From contig JAFLZE010000005.1 of the NCBI GenBank assembly GCA_029785685.1, forward strand, positions 4,845-68,844: a stretch of 64,000 bases of DNA, written 5' to 3'. Within the stretch, counting starts at the first letter, position 1; each line of letters begins with the position of its first letter. Source of the stretch: Nitrososphaerota archaeon (GTDB taxonomy: Archaea; Thermoproteota; Nitrososphaeria; Nitrososphaerales; UBA183). A model generated the notes under the pieces. That model saw nothing but the letters and a program-made list of their open reading frames with translations. It did not search any database and was not told where the DNA came from. Below are positions 49,842 to 58,162 of this stretch, in pieces. Made by a program: the position numbers and the translations under genes.

Positions 49842-50093
49842 CTACCTCTCGGCGCGGCTCCCAAGCAGCACGAGCTTCGACTTCTGTCCTCGCGACCCGT
49901 CGCCTTCGGGCGATGAGCACGGGCAGTCCCGTCTGCACTCAACGGTAATCACGTGCCCGGTCGGCCAGTGGGGGACGCCCAGCAGCCTGCTGCGGGTCAC
50001 GTGGTGCTTCCAGCGTCCCCCCTCGAACACCACTTCGTGGCCGCAGTTCCTGCAGCGGCCGAACTCAAGCCTGGCGAACTCAAGCCTGGCCAT
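49842..50093 (-). CDS. Small zinc-ribbon-like protein
   Basis: An 83-residue protein with CRNCGHEVVFEGGRWKHHV (two Cys plus His) and later ECRRDCPC, a plausible zinc site. The C-terminus is basic and Ser/Gly-rich. The N-terminal LEFARLEF is caused by a 15-bp DNA duplication. The ATG is 27 bases from CTTATTAG (50116-50123), a good TATA box for a leaderless mRNA. I know no named family, but a single zinc site with a W-x-H next to it recurs in short archaeal proteins. Confidence 0.6.
   Translation of the reverse strand: MARLEFARLEFGRCRNCGHEVVFEGGRWKHHVTRSRLLGVPHWPTGHVITVECRRDCPCSSPEGDGSRGQKSKLVLLGSRAER
50061..50090 (-). repeat. 15-bp perfect tandem duplication at a gene start
   Basis: GAACTCAAGCCTGGC occurs twice in direct succession (50061-50075 and 50076-50090), inside codons 2-11 of the small zinc-ribbon gene. 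It adds five residues in frame (LEFAR). Confidence 0.9.
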
Positions 50094-50219
50094 CCCCTCT
50101 GAGGGATGCTTGCGGCTTATTAGGCGATAGGCGCGGGATGCGGGTAATGGTGCGGCGGGTCAGCTCTGCGGAGGTCGGCCCTTGCAAGGTCAGGGAAGCA
50201 GTCGGGCGGCTGGGATAAG

Positions 50220-50528
50220 ATGGAGCATGCGCGCCGGGGGGTTGGGTCCCTGGGACGGTCGAAGTTGGTGCGGACGGTGGTCTGTCTTCTGGCAGCCGCG
50301 GGGTGCTTCGCGGTCGCGCTGAGCCAGTATGAAGTCTACGCGCAGCCTTCCACTCGGTACTGCACCAGCCCGGTTCTCAGCGCGCCGTTTCCCTGCGACA
50401 TCGGGGCGGTCGGCGTGGCGTTCATCTTCGCGCTGGCTGCCCTGGCGCTCCTGGCGATGGGCGTCCGGGGGGCGCTGAGGAACATGAGGGGGTCGGGCCG
50501 GGTCCGCAGCGGGGGCGACTGGGCATGA
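50220..50528 (+). CDS. Small two-helix membrane protein, unknown
   Basis: A 102-residue protein with a helix at about 18-38 (VVCLLAAAGCFAVALS), a loop with two cysteines (RYCTSPVLSAPFPCD) that could pair outside the cell, a second helix at about 62-83 and a basic Arg/Gly-rich tail. No clear TATA box is seen before the ATG. The loop cysteines and arrangement resemble a small envelope protein. I do not recognise the family. Confidence 0.55.
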   Translation: MEHARRGVGSLGRSKLVRTVVCLLAAAGCFAVALSQYEVYAQPSTRYCTSPVLSAPFPCDIGAVGVAFIFALAALALLAMGVRGALRNMRGSGRVRSGGDWA

Positions 50529-50624
50529 CCGCCAGCCGAGCCTTCGCTCCGAGGGCTGATGAGCCGTTCGACCCGGTCGCTAGCATAAGATAGAAATACG
50601 AGGGGAGGCGGGCGAATCAACGAA

Positions 50625-50837
50625 TTGAGCGAAGCTACCCCCGCGCCAGCCCCGGAGACGACGCCGAAAGAGCAGCCAGCCAAGGTCTTCGCGGGTGCGG
50701 TATACGAGTGCGTGCGGTGCGGGACCAAGACCACCCAGGAGGAGCTTTCGAGGCTCCCCGAAGTGAAGTGCATCTGCGGCTACAGGGTCTTCCGAAAGGT
50801 GCGGCCGTCTGTCGTCAAGCAGATCAAAGCCGTCTGA
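50625..50837 (+). CDS. rpo12: RNA polymerase subunit Rpo12 (P)
   Basis: A 70-residue Rpo12/RpoP (Rpb12 homologue), a zinc-ribbon subunit of the archaeal RNA polymerase. YECVRCGTKTTQEE and VKCICGYRVFRKVRP give three or four zinc cysteines and the typical Arg/Lys end. An Ala/Pro/Glu-rich N-terminal tail of about 24 residues is unusual for this short subunit. The TTG start is 30 bases after AGAAATAC (50591-50598). Confidence 0.9.
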   Translation: MSEATPAPAPETTPKEQPAKVFAGAVYECVRCGTKTTQEELSRLPEVKCICGYRVFRKVRPSVVKQIKAV

Positions 50838-50918
50838 GCGGCCTTCCAATCCTTCGTCGATTGTCTATCCATAGTTCACAGGTTTAATTAGCCGCTGCAA
50901 TGCGGCGGTCTGACCGCT

Positions 50919-51962
50919 TTGTATCTGATGCAGAGCAAGGAGAGGGCAGCCATACTGGGGTATGGGGCCTACGTCCCATACTACAGGCTCCCGACCACCG
51001 AGATAGCGCGCGTCTGGAAGGGGGGAGGTTCCGGGCCCAACGTGGAGAAGGCAGTGGCCGCCATTGACGAGGACACCGTGACCATGGCAATCGAGGCGTC
51101 GCGGTACGCCATGAAGATGGCCGGGACGGATAAGCTGGGCGCAGTCTTCGTGGGGACCGAGTCGAAGCCCTACGCCGTGAAGCCCTCAAGCACCATGGTC
51201 GCCCAGGCCCTGGGCCAGCACCACGCCCTGGCCGCTGACCTGGAGTTCGCCTGCAAGGCCGGGACCGAGGCGATGCAGATAGTCACCGGGCTGGTGGGGT
51301 CGGGGATGATCGAGGCGGGGCTCGCCGTGGGGATGGACACCGCCCAGGGGAGGCCCGGGGACGACCTCGAGTACACGGCCGCGAGCGGGGGGGCAGCCTA
51401 TGTGATAGGCAGGATGTCAAAGAAGGCGCTGGCGGTCATCGACTGCAGCACTTCGTTCGTTTCAGACACAGGGGACTTTTGGAGGCGGGCCCACGAGAGG
51501 TATCCGCGGCACCTCTCCAGGTTCACGGGTGAACCGGCGTACTTCTATCACATCGAGAACTCCGTAAAGACGCTCTTCGAAGAGACCGGGCACAAACCGT
51601 CGGACTTCAAGTACGCGGTCTTCCACCAGCCGAACCCTAGGTTCCCCGTCGAGGTGGCCTCCAGGCTGGGGTTCACCATGGAGCAGATCAAGACAGGGCT
51701 CCTCAACCCGCTGATAGGGAACACCTACTCCGGGAGCTCCCCCATAGGGCTGGCCGCCGTCCTGGACGAGGCCCAACCAGGGGACAAGATACTCGTGGCG
51801 AGCTTCGGCTCGGGGGCGGGTTCCGACGCTTTCTGCATTGAGGTTTTGGAAGGGGTCACTGGTGCGAGGGGGGTGAACCCCACTGTGAGGTCGATGCTGG
51901 AGCGGAGCACCAAGATCGATTACTCCACATACTCGAAGTTCAGGGACAAGCTGCACAAGTAG
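50919..51962 (+). CDS. Hydroxymethylglutaryl-CoA synthase, archaeal
   Basis: A 347-residue thiolase-fold enzyme that condenses acetoacetyl-CoA with acetyl-CoA to HMG-CoA in the mevalonate route to archaeal lipids. The catalytic Cys is in LEFACKAGTEA (about residue 111), the His in AVFHQPNPRFP (about 233) and NTYSGSSPIGLA (about 268) is the typical C-terminal loop. ILGYGAYVPYYR at the N-terminus matches the family. TTG 50919 or ATG 50928 can start it; TTTAATTA (50883-50890) precedes. It heads an operon with thiolase and DUF35. Confidence 0.93.
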   Translation: MYLMQSKERAAILGYGAYVPYYRLPTTEIARVWKGGGSGPNVEKAVAAIDEDTVTMAIEASRYAMKMAGTDKLGAVFVGTESKPYAVKPSSTMVAQALGQHHALAADLEFACKAGTEAMQIVTGLVGSGMIEAGLAVGMDTAQGRPGDDLEYTAASGGAAYVIGRMSKKALAVIDCSTSFVSDTGDFWRRAHERYPRHLSRFTGEPAYFYHIENSVKTLFEETGHKPSDFKYAVFHQPNPRFPVEVASRLGFTMEQIKTGLLNPLIGNTYSGSSPIGLAAVLDEAQPGDKILVASFGSGAGSDAFCIEVLEGVTGARGVNPTVRSMLERSTKIDYSTYSKFRDKLHK

Positions 51963-51970
51963 GCGATAGT

Positions 51971-53134
51971 GTGAGCGGACAAAGGGCGTACGTGGCCTCG
52001 GTCGGGATGACCCCCATCGGGGACCACTGGGGCAAGTCCATCCTGGACCTGGCCGTCGACGCATCGAGGGGTGCTCTGGCAGGGCTGGGGGGGAAGAAGG
52101 TCGACCAGGTGATAGTCGGGAACATGTTCAGCGCCGTGGGCGCAAGCCAGGAGCACCTGGGGGCCCTGGTGACCAGCGCTCTGGGGCTTAGGGGGACGCC
52201 GGCGTTCAAGGTGGAGGCGGCCTGCGCGTCCGGGGGGTCGGCGTTCAACACAGGGTACAGGCTGGTGAAGTCTGGGGCGATAGGGAGCGCCCTGGTCGTA
52301 GGGGTCGAGAAGATGCGAGACCTCGAGCCAGAGGAGGCGTCCCGGGCCCTGGCCATGGCGGAGTCGGCCGAGTACACCCAGTTCGTCGGCGCGACATTCG
52401 CGGCCCTCAACGGCCTCCTGGCCAGGCTCTACATGGAGCAGGAGAACGTCACCAGGGACGAGCTGAGCGCGATGCCCGTGCTGGACCACGCCAACGCCGT
52501 CACCGCCGCCCATGCGCAGTTCAGGAAGGCCATCACCCCCGAGGTGGTGTCCAGATCCGCCCTCATCTCCGACCCGCTGAGGCTCTTCGACTGCGCCCCG
52601 GTGGGGGACGGGGCCGCGGCGGCCCTGATCGTGAACGACGACGCCCTGGCGGGGGCCAAGGGGGGGCACGTCGAGATCCTTGGAGGGAAGATCGCGACCA
52701 CCGAGTTCAGCGTGTACGAGAGGGAAGACATGCTCGACTTCCTGGCCACGAAGGAGGCGTTCAAGGGGGCCATGGCGGAGGCAGGGCTGGCCCCAGGCAA
52801 GCTGAGCCTGGCGGAGGTGCACGACGCCTTCTCCGTGGTCGGCGCGCTCTCACTGGAAGCCATGGGGTACTCGAAGCGCGGCCAGGGCTCCAAGGACGCC
52901 AAGGCAGGGAAGTACTCGATGGACGGCGAGCTCCCCATCAACACCTTCGGGGGGCTGAAGGCCCGGGGGCACCCGGTTGGCGCGACCGGGATGTACCAGA
53001 TAGCGGAGGCCTTCCTCCAGCTGGCTGGGAAGGCGGGGAAGAACCAGGTGGAAGGGGCGCAGTACGCCGCCACCCAGAACATCGGAGGGGTGGACTCCAC
53101 CAGCGCGGTGCACGTCTTCGGGAGGGCTTCGTAG
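51971..53134 (+). CDS. Acetyl-CoA C-acetyltransferase (thiolase)
   Basis: A 387-residue archaeal thiolase that makes acetoacetyl-CoA. The nucleophile Cys is in VEAACASGGSAF (about residue 81). EVHDAFSVVG (about 280) and GGLKARGHPVGATG (about 322) contain the active-site His residues; the second catalytic Cys of bacterial thiolases is replaced by this archaeal pattern. In archaea it forms a complex with HMG-CoA synthase bridged by the DUF35 protein encoded next, channelling acetoacetyl-CoA. The GTG start is eight bases after the synthase stop. Confidence 0.93.
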   Translation: MSGQRAYVASVGMTPIGDHWGKSILDLAVDASRGALAGLGGKKVDQVIVGNMFSAVGASQEHLGALVTSALGLRGTPAFKVEAACASGGSAFNTGYRLVKSGAIGSALVVGVEKMRDLEPEEASRALAMAESAEYTQFVGATFAALNGLLARLYMEQENVTRDELSAMPVLDHANAVTAAHAQFRKAITPEVVSRSALISDPLRLFDCAPVGDGAAAALIVNDDALAGAKGGHVEILGGKIATTEFSVYEREDMLDFLATKEAFKGAMAEAGLAPGKLSLAEVHDAFSVVGALSLEAMGYSKRGQGSKDAKAGKYSMDGELPINTFGGLKARGHPVGATGMYQIAEAFLQLAGKAGKNQVEGAQYAATQNIGGVDSTSAVHVFGRAS

Positions 53135-53521
53135 TTGGCCATACAGTACTGGAGGATAAGGGACAGGTACTACCGGCTCATCGGGAGCAGGTGCGGGGCC
53201 TGCGGGTCCGAGTTCTTCCCTCCTGTCTACAGGTGCAAGAAGTGCGGGTCCGAGGACATCGCCGACAGGGAGATGCCCAGGACAGGCAAGATACTGACGC
53301 ACACCCTGCTCCACGAGCCGCTCCCAGGGTTCGAGGCCCTGGCCCCGTTCTACCTCGCCGTGGTGAAGCTCGACAACGGGGCGAAGGTGCTCACCCAGAT
53401 AGTCGACTCACCCCCTGATGCGGTGAAGTCGGGGGCCAAGGTCAGGGCGGTTGTGAGGAGGGCCAAGGTGGACGGAGACTCGGGGCAGATCTTCTACGGC
53501 TACAAGTTCGTGGTGGAGTAG
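53135..53521 (+). CDS. DUF35 OB-fold/zinc-ribbon scaffold protein
   Basis: A 128-residue DUF35 protein. A rubredoxin-like zinc ribbon (CGACGSEFFPPVYRCKKCGSE, four Cys, residues 19-40 roughly) is followed by an OB fold. It holds thiolase and HMG-CoA synthase together in archaea, so that acetoacetyl-CoA passes directly between them. The TTG start directly abuts the thiolase stop. The complex has been described structurally in methanogens, and the three-gene order here supports the same role. Confidence 0.92.
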   Translation: MAIQYWRIRDRYYRLIGSRCGACGSEFFPPVYRCKKCGSEDIADREMPRTGKILTHTLLHEPLPGFEALAPFYLAVVKLDNGAKVLTQIVDSPPDAVKSGAKVRAVVRRAKVDGDSGQIFYGYKFVVE

Positions 53522-53526
53522 GCCGC

Positions 53527-54115
53527 TCAGGGCGCCTCCCGCATGACGACACTGCTCTTCCCGTAGGGCCCGACGACCTCGAACCCCTCCCTCTCGAACA
53601 TCGACTTCGTCCCGAACCAGGCCGCCAGCGCCCCCCTGTGGGTAATCGGATACGCCTCCACTGTCCCTCCACCCCGGGCTCTGATGGAGTGAGTCCAGGG
53701 CGGCCGCCAGGGCCAGCTTGGCGACCTCTCTGCGCCGGTACGCCCTGTCGACGGACAGGCAGGTGACCCTCCAGATCTTCTCCCCTCCGTCAGGCCCGAG
53801 GGCCTTGTAGCTTCTGGCCACGTCGACCCTGGGGAGCTCCTCCCTGGGGCCGTACTGGCACCACCCTACGGGCTCCGCGCCGTCGTACACCAGGATGCCG
53901 TGGGCCCGCCCCTGCTCGACGAGAGGCTTCTTCTCGTCCCGGTTCCTCCTGGCCTTCCGCTCCAAAGGCCACCCCCTGGTCTCCTTCGGGGGCCGCTCCC
54001 GCTGATAGTAGATGCACCAGCAGACCCCCCACTCGCCATGCTTGCCGAAGAGCTTCTGGAAGTCGGGCTAAGTCTCCTTCGAGAGCTCCCGCGTGTAGAA
54101 GTCGGGCCGGGGCAC
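53527..54115 (-). pseudogene. GNAT acetyltransferase, broken by a stop and a frameshift
   Basis: The N-terminus PDFYTRELSKET is followed by TAG at 54068-54070, then in the same frame by PDFQKLFGKHGEWGVCWC, so a conserved Trp codon (TGG) has probably become TAG. The frame goes on through the AcCoA-binding region (WRVTCLSVDRAYRRREVAKLAL). Near 53685-53695 the homologous sequence moves by one base; the C-terminus GGGTVEAYPITHRG to VVMREAP reads in the new frame and ends at TGA 53527-53529. Two lesions make simple decay more likely than a sequencing slip. Related enzymes acetylate small molecules or proteins. Confidence 0.75.
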
Positions 54116-54218
54116 GCCCTGGCATGCGGCCGGGGGCGTTAACTGCGTCGCGCCTGAGCCAAGGGATCCCGGAGAGCCACGACAGTTAAGACGAATGCGG
54201 CGGCAAGGGTGCGGGGCG

Positions 54219-55529
54219 ATGGCATACACAGAGCTCGTGCTCGCGTCATTCCTGCTCATAGCGCTGGCCTCGGTCCTGATATCCAGGAAGGTCAAGACGC
54301 CCTATACCATCCTCCTGGTGCTGATGGGGCTGATCCTGGCCGCCGTCCCTGTGGCGGGGTTCACCGGGCTGACAGGCTTCTTCACGACCCTGGCGAACGA
54401 GCAGCTGTTCGTGGGGCTCGTCCTCCCGCCGATACTCTTCGAGAGCGTCATGAGCATCAAGGCTGCCGACTTCCGGGCGGTCTACAGGCACGCCTTCGTG
54501 ATGGCCACCGTGGGGGTCCTGATCTCCGTCCTGGTGGTGGGGGTGGTCCTGTGGAAGGTGGTCGGCTTCTCCCCGCTCGTGTCCTTCCTCTTCGCCGCGC
54601 TGATCTCTCCCACGGACGTGGCCACGGTCCTCGAGGTCTTCGCCAGGGTGAACGTCCCGTCGAAGCTCGCCGCCCTGGTGGAGATGGAGTCTGTCTTCAA
54701 CGACCCGACAGGCATCGCCGTGTTCACCGTCGTCCTGACCTCTTCGGCGGCCGCAGGCCTTCAGCCGGTGAGCGCCCTTGCCACCTTCACCTACATCCTC
54801 ACGGCAGGGATGCTCGTCGGGTTTGGCGTGGCCTGGGGGGCGCGCCAGGTCCAGCCATTGGTCACCGACGCGGTGACCCAGGTGGTGCTGACTCTGGTGG
54901 CGGTCTACGGCTCCTTCGCCCTGGCATCGGCCATAGGGGCGTCGGGGCTGATAGCTGTCGCCGTCACGGGGCTCTTCTACGGGAACACGGTCCTGCTGAA
55001 CATAGAGAGCAAGAAGGTGGGGGACGTCACCAGGGAGTTCTGGAGCATCATCGCGTTCGTGGCGAACGCCGCGGCCTTCTTCTTCATCGGGGTCAGCACC
55101 AACATATTCCTCCTGGCCACGAGCGTGGGCGCGTTCGTGGTGGCCTACGGGGTGGTGGTCATGGCCAGGATAACGTCGGTCTACCCTATCCTCAGCATCA
55201 TGAAGGTGGAAGGGCGGGAGACCGCCTCCAGCTGGATGAACGTCTCGACCCTGGGGGGGATGAGGGGGGCCCTGGCCATAGCCCTCGTCTCCGCCGTCCC
55301 CCTGGCGGCCAGGCAGCCCGTGGCGACCCTGACCTTCGGCGTGGTGATGCTGAGCATCCTCCTCCAGGGGCCCCTCCTCGAGCGCTACGCCAACAGGGTG
55401 TTCGGCCACCAGGAGACCCTGCAATCAGGCGAGGCTGACGAGGCGCCCCCGGCCCGGGGGCCGGCCCAGACCTCCGCGGAGCCTTTATCACCGGAGCCCG
55501 AAGAGCGGGACGACGATGAGCTTCGATGA
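54219..55529 (+). CDS. Na+/H+ antiporter, CPA1 family
   Basis: A 436-residue antiporter with 12-13 membrane helices. The crossed-helix region has ALISPTDVATV (about residue 122, TDxA type) and the ion-site helix ESVFNDPTGIAVF (about 149, ND motif of electroneutral NhaP/NHE proteins). It exchanges cytoplasmic Na+ for H+. A hydrophilic, Glu/Pro-rich tail of about 40 residues follows. ATG 54219 is about 31 bases after CAGTTAAG; ATG 54195 is too close to the box. The end overlaps glyS by 14 bases. Confidence 0.9.
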   Translation: MAYTELVLASFLLIALASVLISRKVKTPYTILLVLMGLILAAVPVAGFTGLTGFFTTLANEQLFVGLVLPPILFESVMSIKAADFRAVYRHAFVMATVGVLISVLVVGVVLWKVVGFSPLVSFLFAALISPTDVATVLEVFARVNVPSKLAALVEMESVFNDPTGIAVFTVVLTSSAAAGLQPVSALATFTYILTAGMLVGFGVAWGARQVQPLVTDAVTQVVLTLVAVYGSFALASAIGASGLIAVAVTGLFYGNTVLLNIESKKVGDVTREFWSIIAFVANAAAFFFIGVSTNIFLLATSVGAFVVAYGVVVMARITSVYPILSIMKVEGRETASSWMNVSTLGGMRGALAIALVSAVPLAARQPVATLTFGVVMLSILLQGPLLERYANRVFGHQETLQSGEADEAPPARGPAQTSAEPLSPEPEERDDDELR

Positions 55530-56994
55530 GATAGTCAGGCTGGGGCAGCAGAGAGGGTTCTTCTTCAAGACGGCGGAGAGCTACCCCAACACCCCGGCCG
55601 GGTTCCTGGACTACGGGCCCCAGGGGGTCGGCCTGAAGAACAGGATGGTGGAGCTCTGGCGCCGCGTGGTGGTCAAGAGGGACGGGATGCTCGAGATAGA
55701 CGGGTCCCAGATACTCCCCAGGGCGGTCTTCGAGGCGTCGGGGCACCTCTCCAGCTTCACCGACCCCTTCGTGAAGTGCGCGAAGTGCGGCTCCGTCTTC
55801 CGGCCGGACAAGCTCATCGAGGAGAAGACAGGCAAGGGGGTCCCTGAGAAGCTCGGCGACGCCGAGTACGACCAGGAGATGGAGCGGTCCGGGGTGAAGT
55901 GCCTGAAGTGCGGGTCCAGGCTCTCCGGGACGACCAGGTTCAACATGATGTTCAAGGTGGGGATCGGGCCCGCCCAGGAGGAGGCCTACCTGAGGCCGGA
56001 GACCTGTCAGAGCATATTCGTCGACTTCCCGCTACTCTTCAAGACCCAGAGGGTCAAGCTCCCCGTGGGGATCGCCCAGGTGGGGCGGAGCTTCAGGAAC
56101 GAGATCGCCCCGAGGCAGGCGCTGATCAGGCTCAGGGAGCTCAACCAGGCGGAGGTGGAGGTGTTCTTCAACCCGAAGAAGGCCGACGACCCGCGCTTCG
56201 ACGCTTCGCTGGACAAGGCCCTGTCGTTCAGGCTCCCGGACGGGACGGACGCGAGGATGACCGTGGGCGAGGCGAGGGAGAAGGGGGTGGTCCCGCACAA
56301 GCTGGCGGGGCACTATCTGGCGCTGATCGCGGGGTTCTACGAGGACGCCGGCATCGGACCAGATGCCATCAGGTTCAGGGTCCTGGCAGAGGAGGACAGG
56401 GCGTTCTACTCGAGGGCTGCCTTCGACCTCGAAGCGAAACTCTCCTGGGGGTGGGTGGAGCTGGTGGCCTGCAACTACCGGGGGGACTTCGACCTCGGAG
56501 GGCATGCGAGGGTGAGCGGGAGCAACTTCACAGTAGACGACGACGGGGAGAAGGTCCTTCCGCACGTCTTCGAGCTGTCCCTCGGCATAGACAGGAGCAT
56601 GTTCGCCGTGATGGAGTCGTCGATGAAGGGGGAGGGGGAGAGGAGGGTGATGGCGCTGCGGCCCTACCTGTCTCCAACCCAGGTGTGCGTGTTCCCGCTG
56701 GTGAACAAGGACGGACTGCAGGAGGGGGCGCGGAGGGTCTACGAGGACCTCAGGGAGTCCTTCGACGCTTTCTACGACGAGTCCGGGGGGATAGGGAGGC
56801 GCTACGCCCGGGCGGATGAGGCCGCGGTCCCCGCCTGCGTCACATTCGACTACGACTCGCTGAAGGACGGGACCGTCACCCTCCGCGACAGGGACACGAG
56901 GGCCCAGGAGAGGGTGTCTGTACCCGAACTAAGGTCGAGGCTCGCGGAGCTGACCCGCAGCCCCGCTATAGGGAAGAGAGGGCCAGGTAGATAG
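55516..56994 (+). CDS. glyS: Glycyl-tRNA synthetase
   Basis: A 492-residue alpha-2-type class II GlyRS. The N-terminus RGFFFKTAESYPN and GFLDYGPQG form the catalytic entry (motif 1). RPETCQSIFVDF (about 160) and GRSFRNEIAPRQALIRLREL (motif 2, about 192) follow, with motif 3 around LGIDRSMFAVM. Two CxxC pairs (CAKCGS and CLKCGS, about 87 and 130) bind zinc in the insertion. The anticodon domain is C-terminal (about 385-490). It has its own TATA box, CTTTATCA (55483-55490), inside the antiporter gene, 29 bases before the ATG. Confidence 0.95.
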   Translation: MSFDEIVRLGQQRGFFFKTAESYPNTPAGFLDYGPQGVGLKNRMVELWRRVVVKRDGMLEIDGSQILPRAVFEASGHLSSFTDPFVKCAKCGSVFRPDKLIEEKTGKGVPEKLGDAEYDQEMERSGVKCLKCGSRLSGTTRFNMMFKVGIGPAQEEAYLRPETCQSIFVDFPLLFKTQRVKLPVGIAQVGRSFRNEIAPRQALIRLRELNQAEVEVFFNPKKADDPRFDASLDKALSFRLPDGTDARMTVGEAREKGVVPHKLAGHYLALIAGFYEDAGIGPDAIRFRVLAEEDRAFYSRAAFDLEAKLSWGWVELVACNYRGDFDLGGHARVSGSNFTVDDDGEKVLPHVFELSLGIDRSMFAVMESSMKGEGERRVMALRPYLSPTQVCVFPLVNKDGLQEGARRVYEDLRESFDAFYDESGGIGRRYARADEAAVPACVTFDYDSLKDGTVTLRDRDTRAQERVSVPELRSRLAELTRSPAIGKRGPGR

Positions 56995-57790
56995 CCAGGG
57001 CGGCCCAGGCCCCGGCTACCGTCGAGAGGACGTTCACTATGTTGTTCTCCACGAACGGGGAGCCCCGGGTGGCCCTCGTCTTCTCCCCGCAGTGCTTCAG
57101 CGCCTCGGTGGGTTTCAGGCAGACCACGCAGTGCCCCCTCCTCTGGACCGCGGCGCCGGCCAGGCTGTCGGCCAGCGCCCCGAAGAGGCCGCCGCCGAGG
57201 CAGGCGGGGATCGTCAGGTACGGGTCTTGGAGGACCCCCAGCGAGAGCGCGATCACCCCGATGACCACCGAGGCGACCATGGCGCCCGCGAACCCGAGCG
57301 GCGAGACCCCCCCTGACGTCCCAGGCGACACGGCCTTCGACGGGTTGGTGATCAGCCTGGGCTGGGAGCGGCTGAGGAGCCCGAGCTCAGTCGCCGCCGT
57401 GTCGGCCGCCGAAGCGGAGACCGCGCCGAGGAACATGGCGGCCAGGGGCTGGCCGGGCTGGACGAGGTTCCAGACGGCGATGATGGACGCGAGCCCCCCG
57501 TTTGCCAGTATGTGGGGCCAGTTGCGGGCGCCCCCCTTCCCCTGGGCGCCCCCCAGCCGCCTCTTGTAGCCGTACTTGTAGAGGGTGAAGGCGACCCCGA
57601 GGACGAAGAAGACAGCGACGACCACGAACCACTGGAGGCCGCCCCCGTAGATCACAGAGAACCCCACCGCGGCGCTGGCCAGGAACCCCCTCGAGTCGAT
57701 GGCCCTCGCGACCACGGCAGCCAGGGCCACGGCCAGGACCAGGAAGAACTCGACCACGGCCCACACGAAGGTGATCAATGTCGTCCCCAC
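56966..57790 (-). CDS. DUF92 (VTE6-like) membrane protein
   Basis: A 274-residue DUF92 protein with about six helices. The family marks are ASAADTAATELGLLS (about residue 132), PGTSGGVSPLGF (about 158) and the glycine-rich NGGLASIIAV. In plants the related VTE6 is a phytyl-phosphate kinase; archaeal members may act on prenyl phosphates. A TTG at 57778 fits the TATA-like GTATTTAA (about 57804-57811) better than GTG 57790; the difference is four residues. The 3' end overlaps glyS by 29 bases. A Cys pair (CVVCLK) lies near the C-terminus. Confidence 0.85.
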   Translation of the reverse strand: MGTTLITFVWAVVEFFLVLAVALAAVVARAIDSRGFLASAAVGFSVIYGGGLQWFVVVAVFFVLGVAFTLYKYGYKRRLGGAQGKGGARNWPHILANGGLASIIAVWNLVQPGQPLAAMFLGAVSASAADTAATELGLLSRSQPRLITNPSKAVSPGTSGGVSPLGFAGAMVASVVIGVIALSLGVLQDPYLTIPACLGGGLFGALADSLAGAAVQRRGHCVVCLKPTEALKHCGEKTRATRGSPFVENNIVNVLSTVAGAWAALAIYLALSSL

Positions 57791-58041
57791 CCGCCTTGGC
57801 GGTGTTAAATACGCAACTGACCGTTAACTTCGTCCATTATGCTATAGGCGAAGCCTGCCCGTCTTGGTGGCGGCCGAGCTCTTTCTCCAATCCGCAGCCT
57901 GACTGAACTCGTGAGGAACCTGGCGGGTGAGGCCTCGGCCACGGGTGACAGGGTGGACATGCGGCTCGAAGAAGAGGAGGAAGGCGCATTCTCCCCTCGG
58001 TTGGACTTATCAGACGCCAATAGGCTTGAGTTCGGTAAGCG

Positions 58042-58158
58042 ATGCTAGCAGGGGTGAAGGCCAATTTGAGCAATAACGAAGCATTCAACTTCGACGAGAA
58101 GGCACGGGATACTGTGAAGAGGGCTAAGCTGGTCTTTTTTAGGCTGAGTCAGCTATAG
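58042..58158 (+). CDS. 38-residue ORF, possible antitoxin remnant before Doc
   Basis: A short frame from ATG 58042 to TAG 58158. Its product is hydrophilic with a helical FDEKARDTVKRAKLVFF core. It ends four bases before the Doc-like frame, where a Phd-type antitoxin would be expected. It is too short for a full Phd (about 70 residues) and has no visible DNA-binding fold, so it may be a remnant. The region is less GC-rich than the rest of the window, in line with transfer. Confidence 0.35.
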   Translation: MLAGVKANLSNNEAFNFDEKARDTVKRAKLVFFRLSQL

Positions 58159-58162
58159 CCTC

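Noticed and set aside
57895..58048. Short plus-strand frame ending GKRC before the Doc region
   Set aside because: An acidic 50-codon frame without a convincing start, promoter or homology; left as intergenic.
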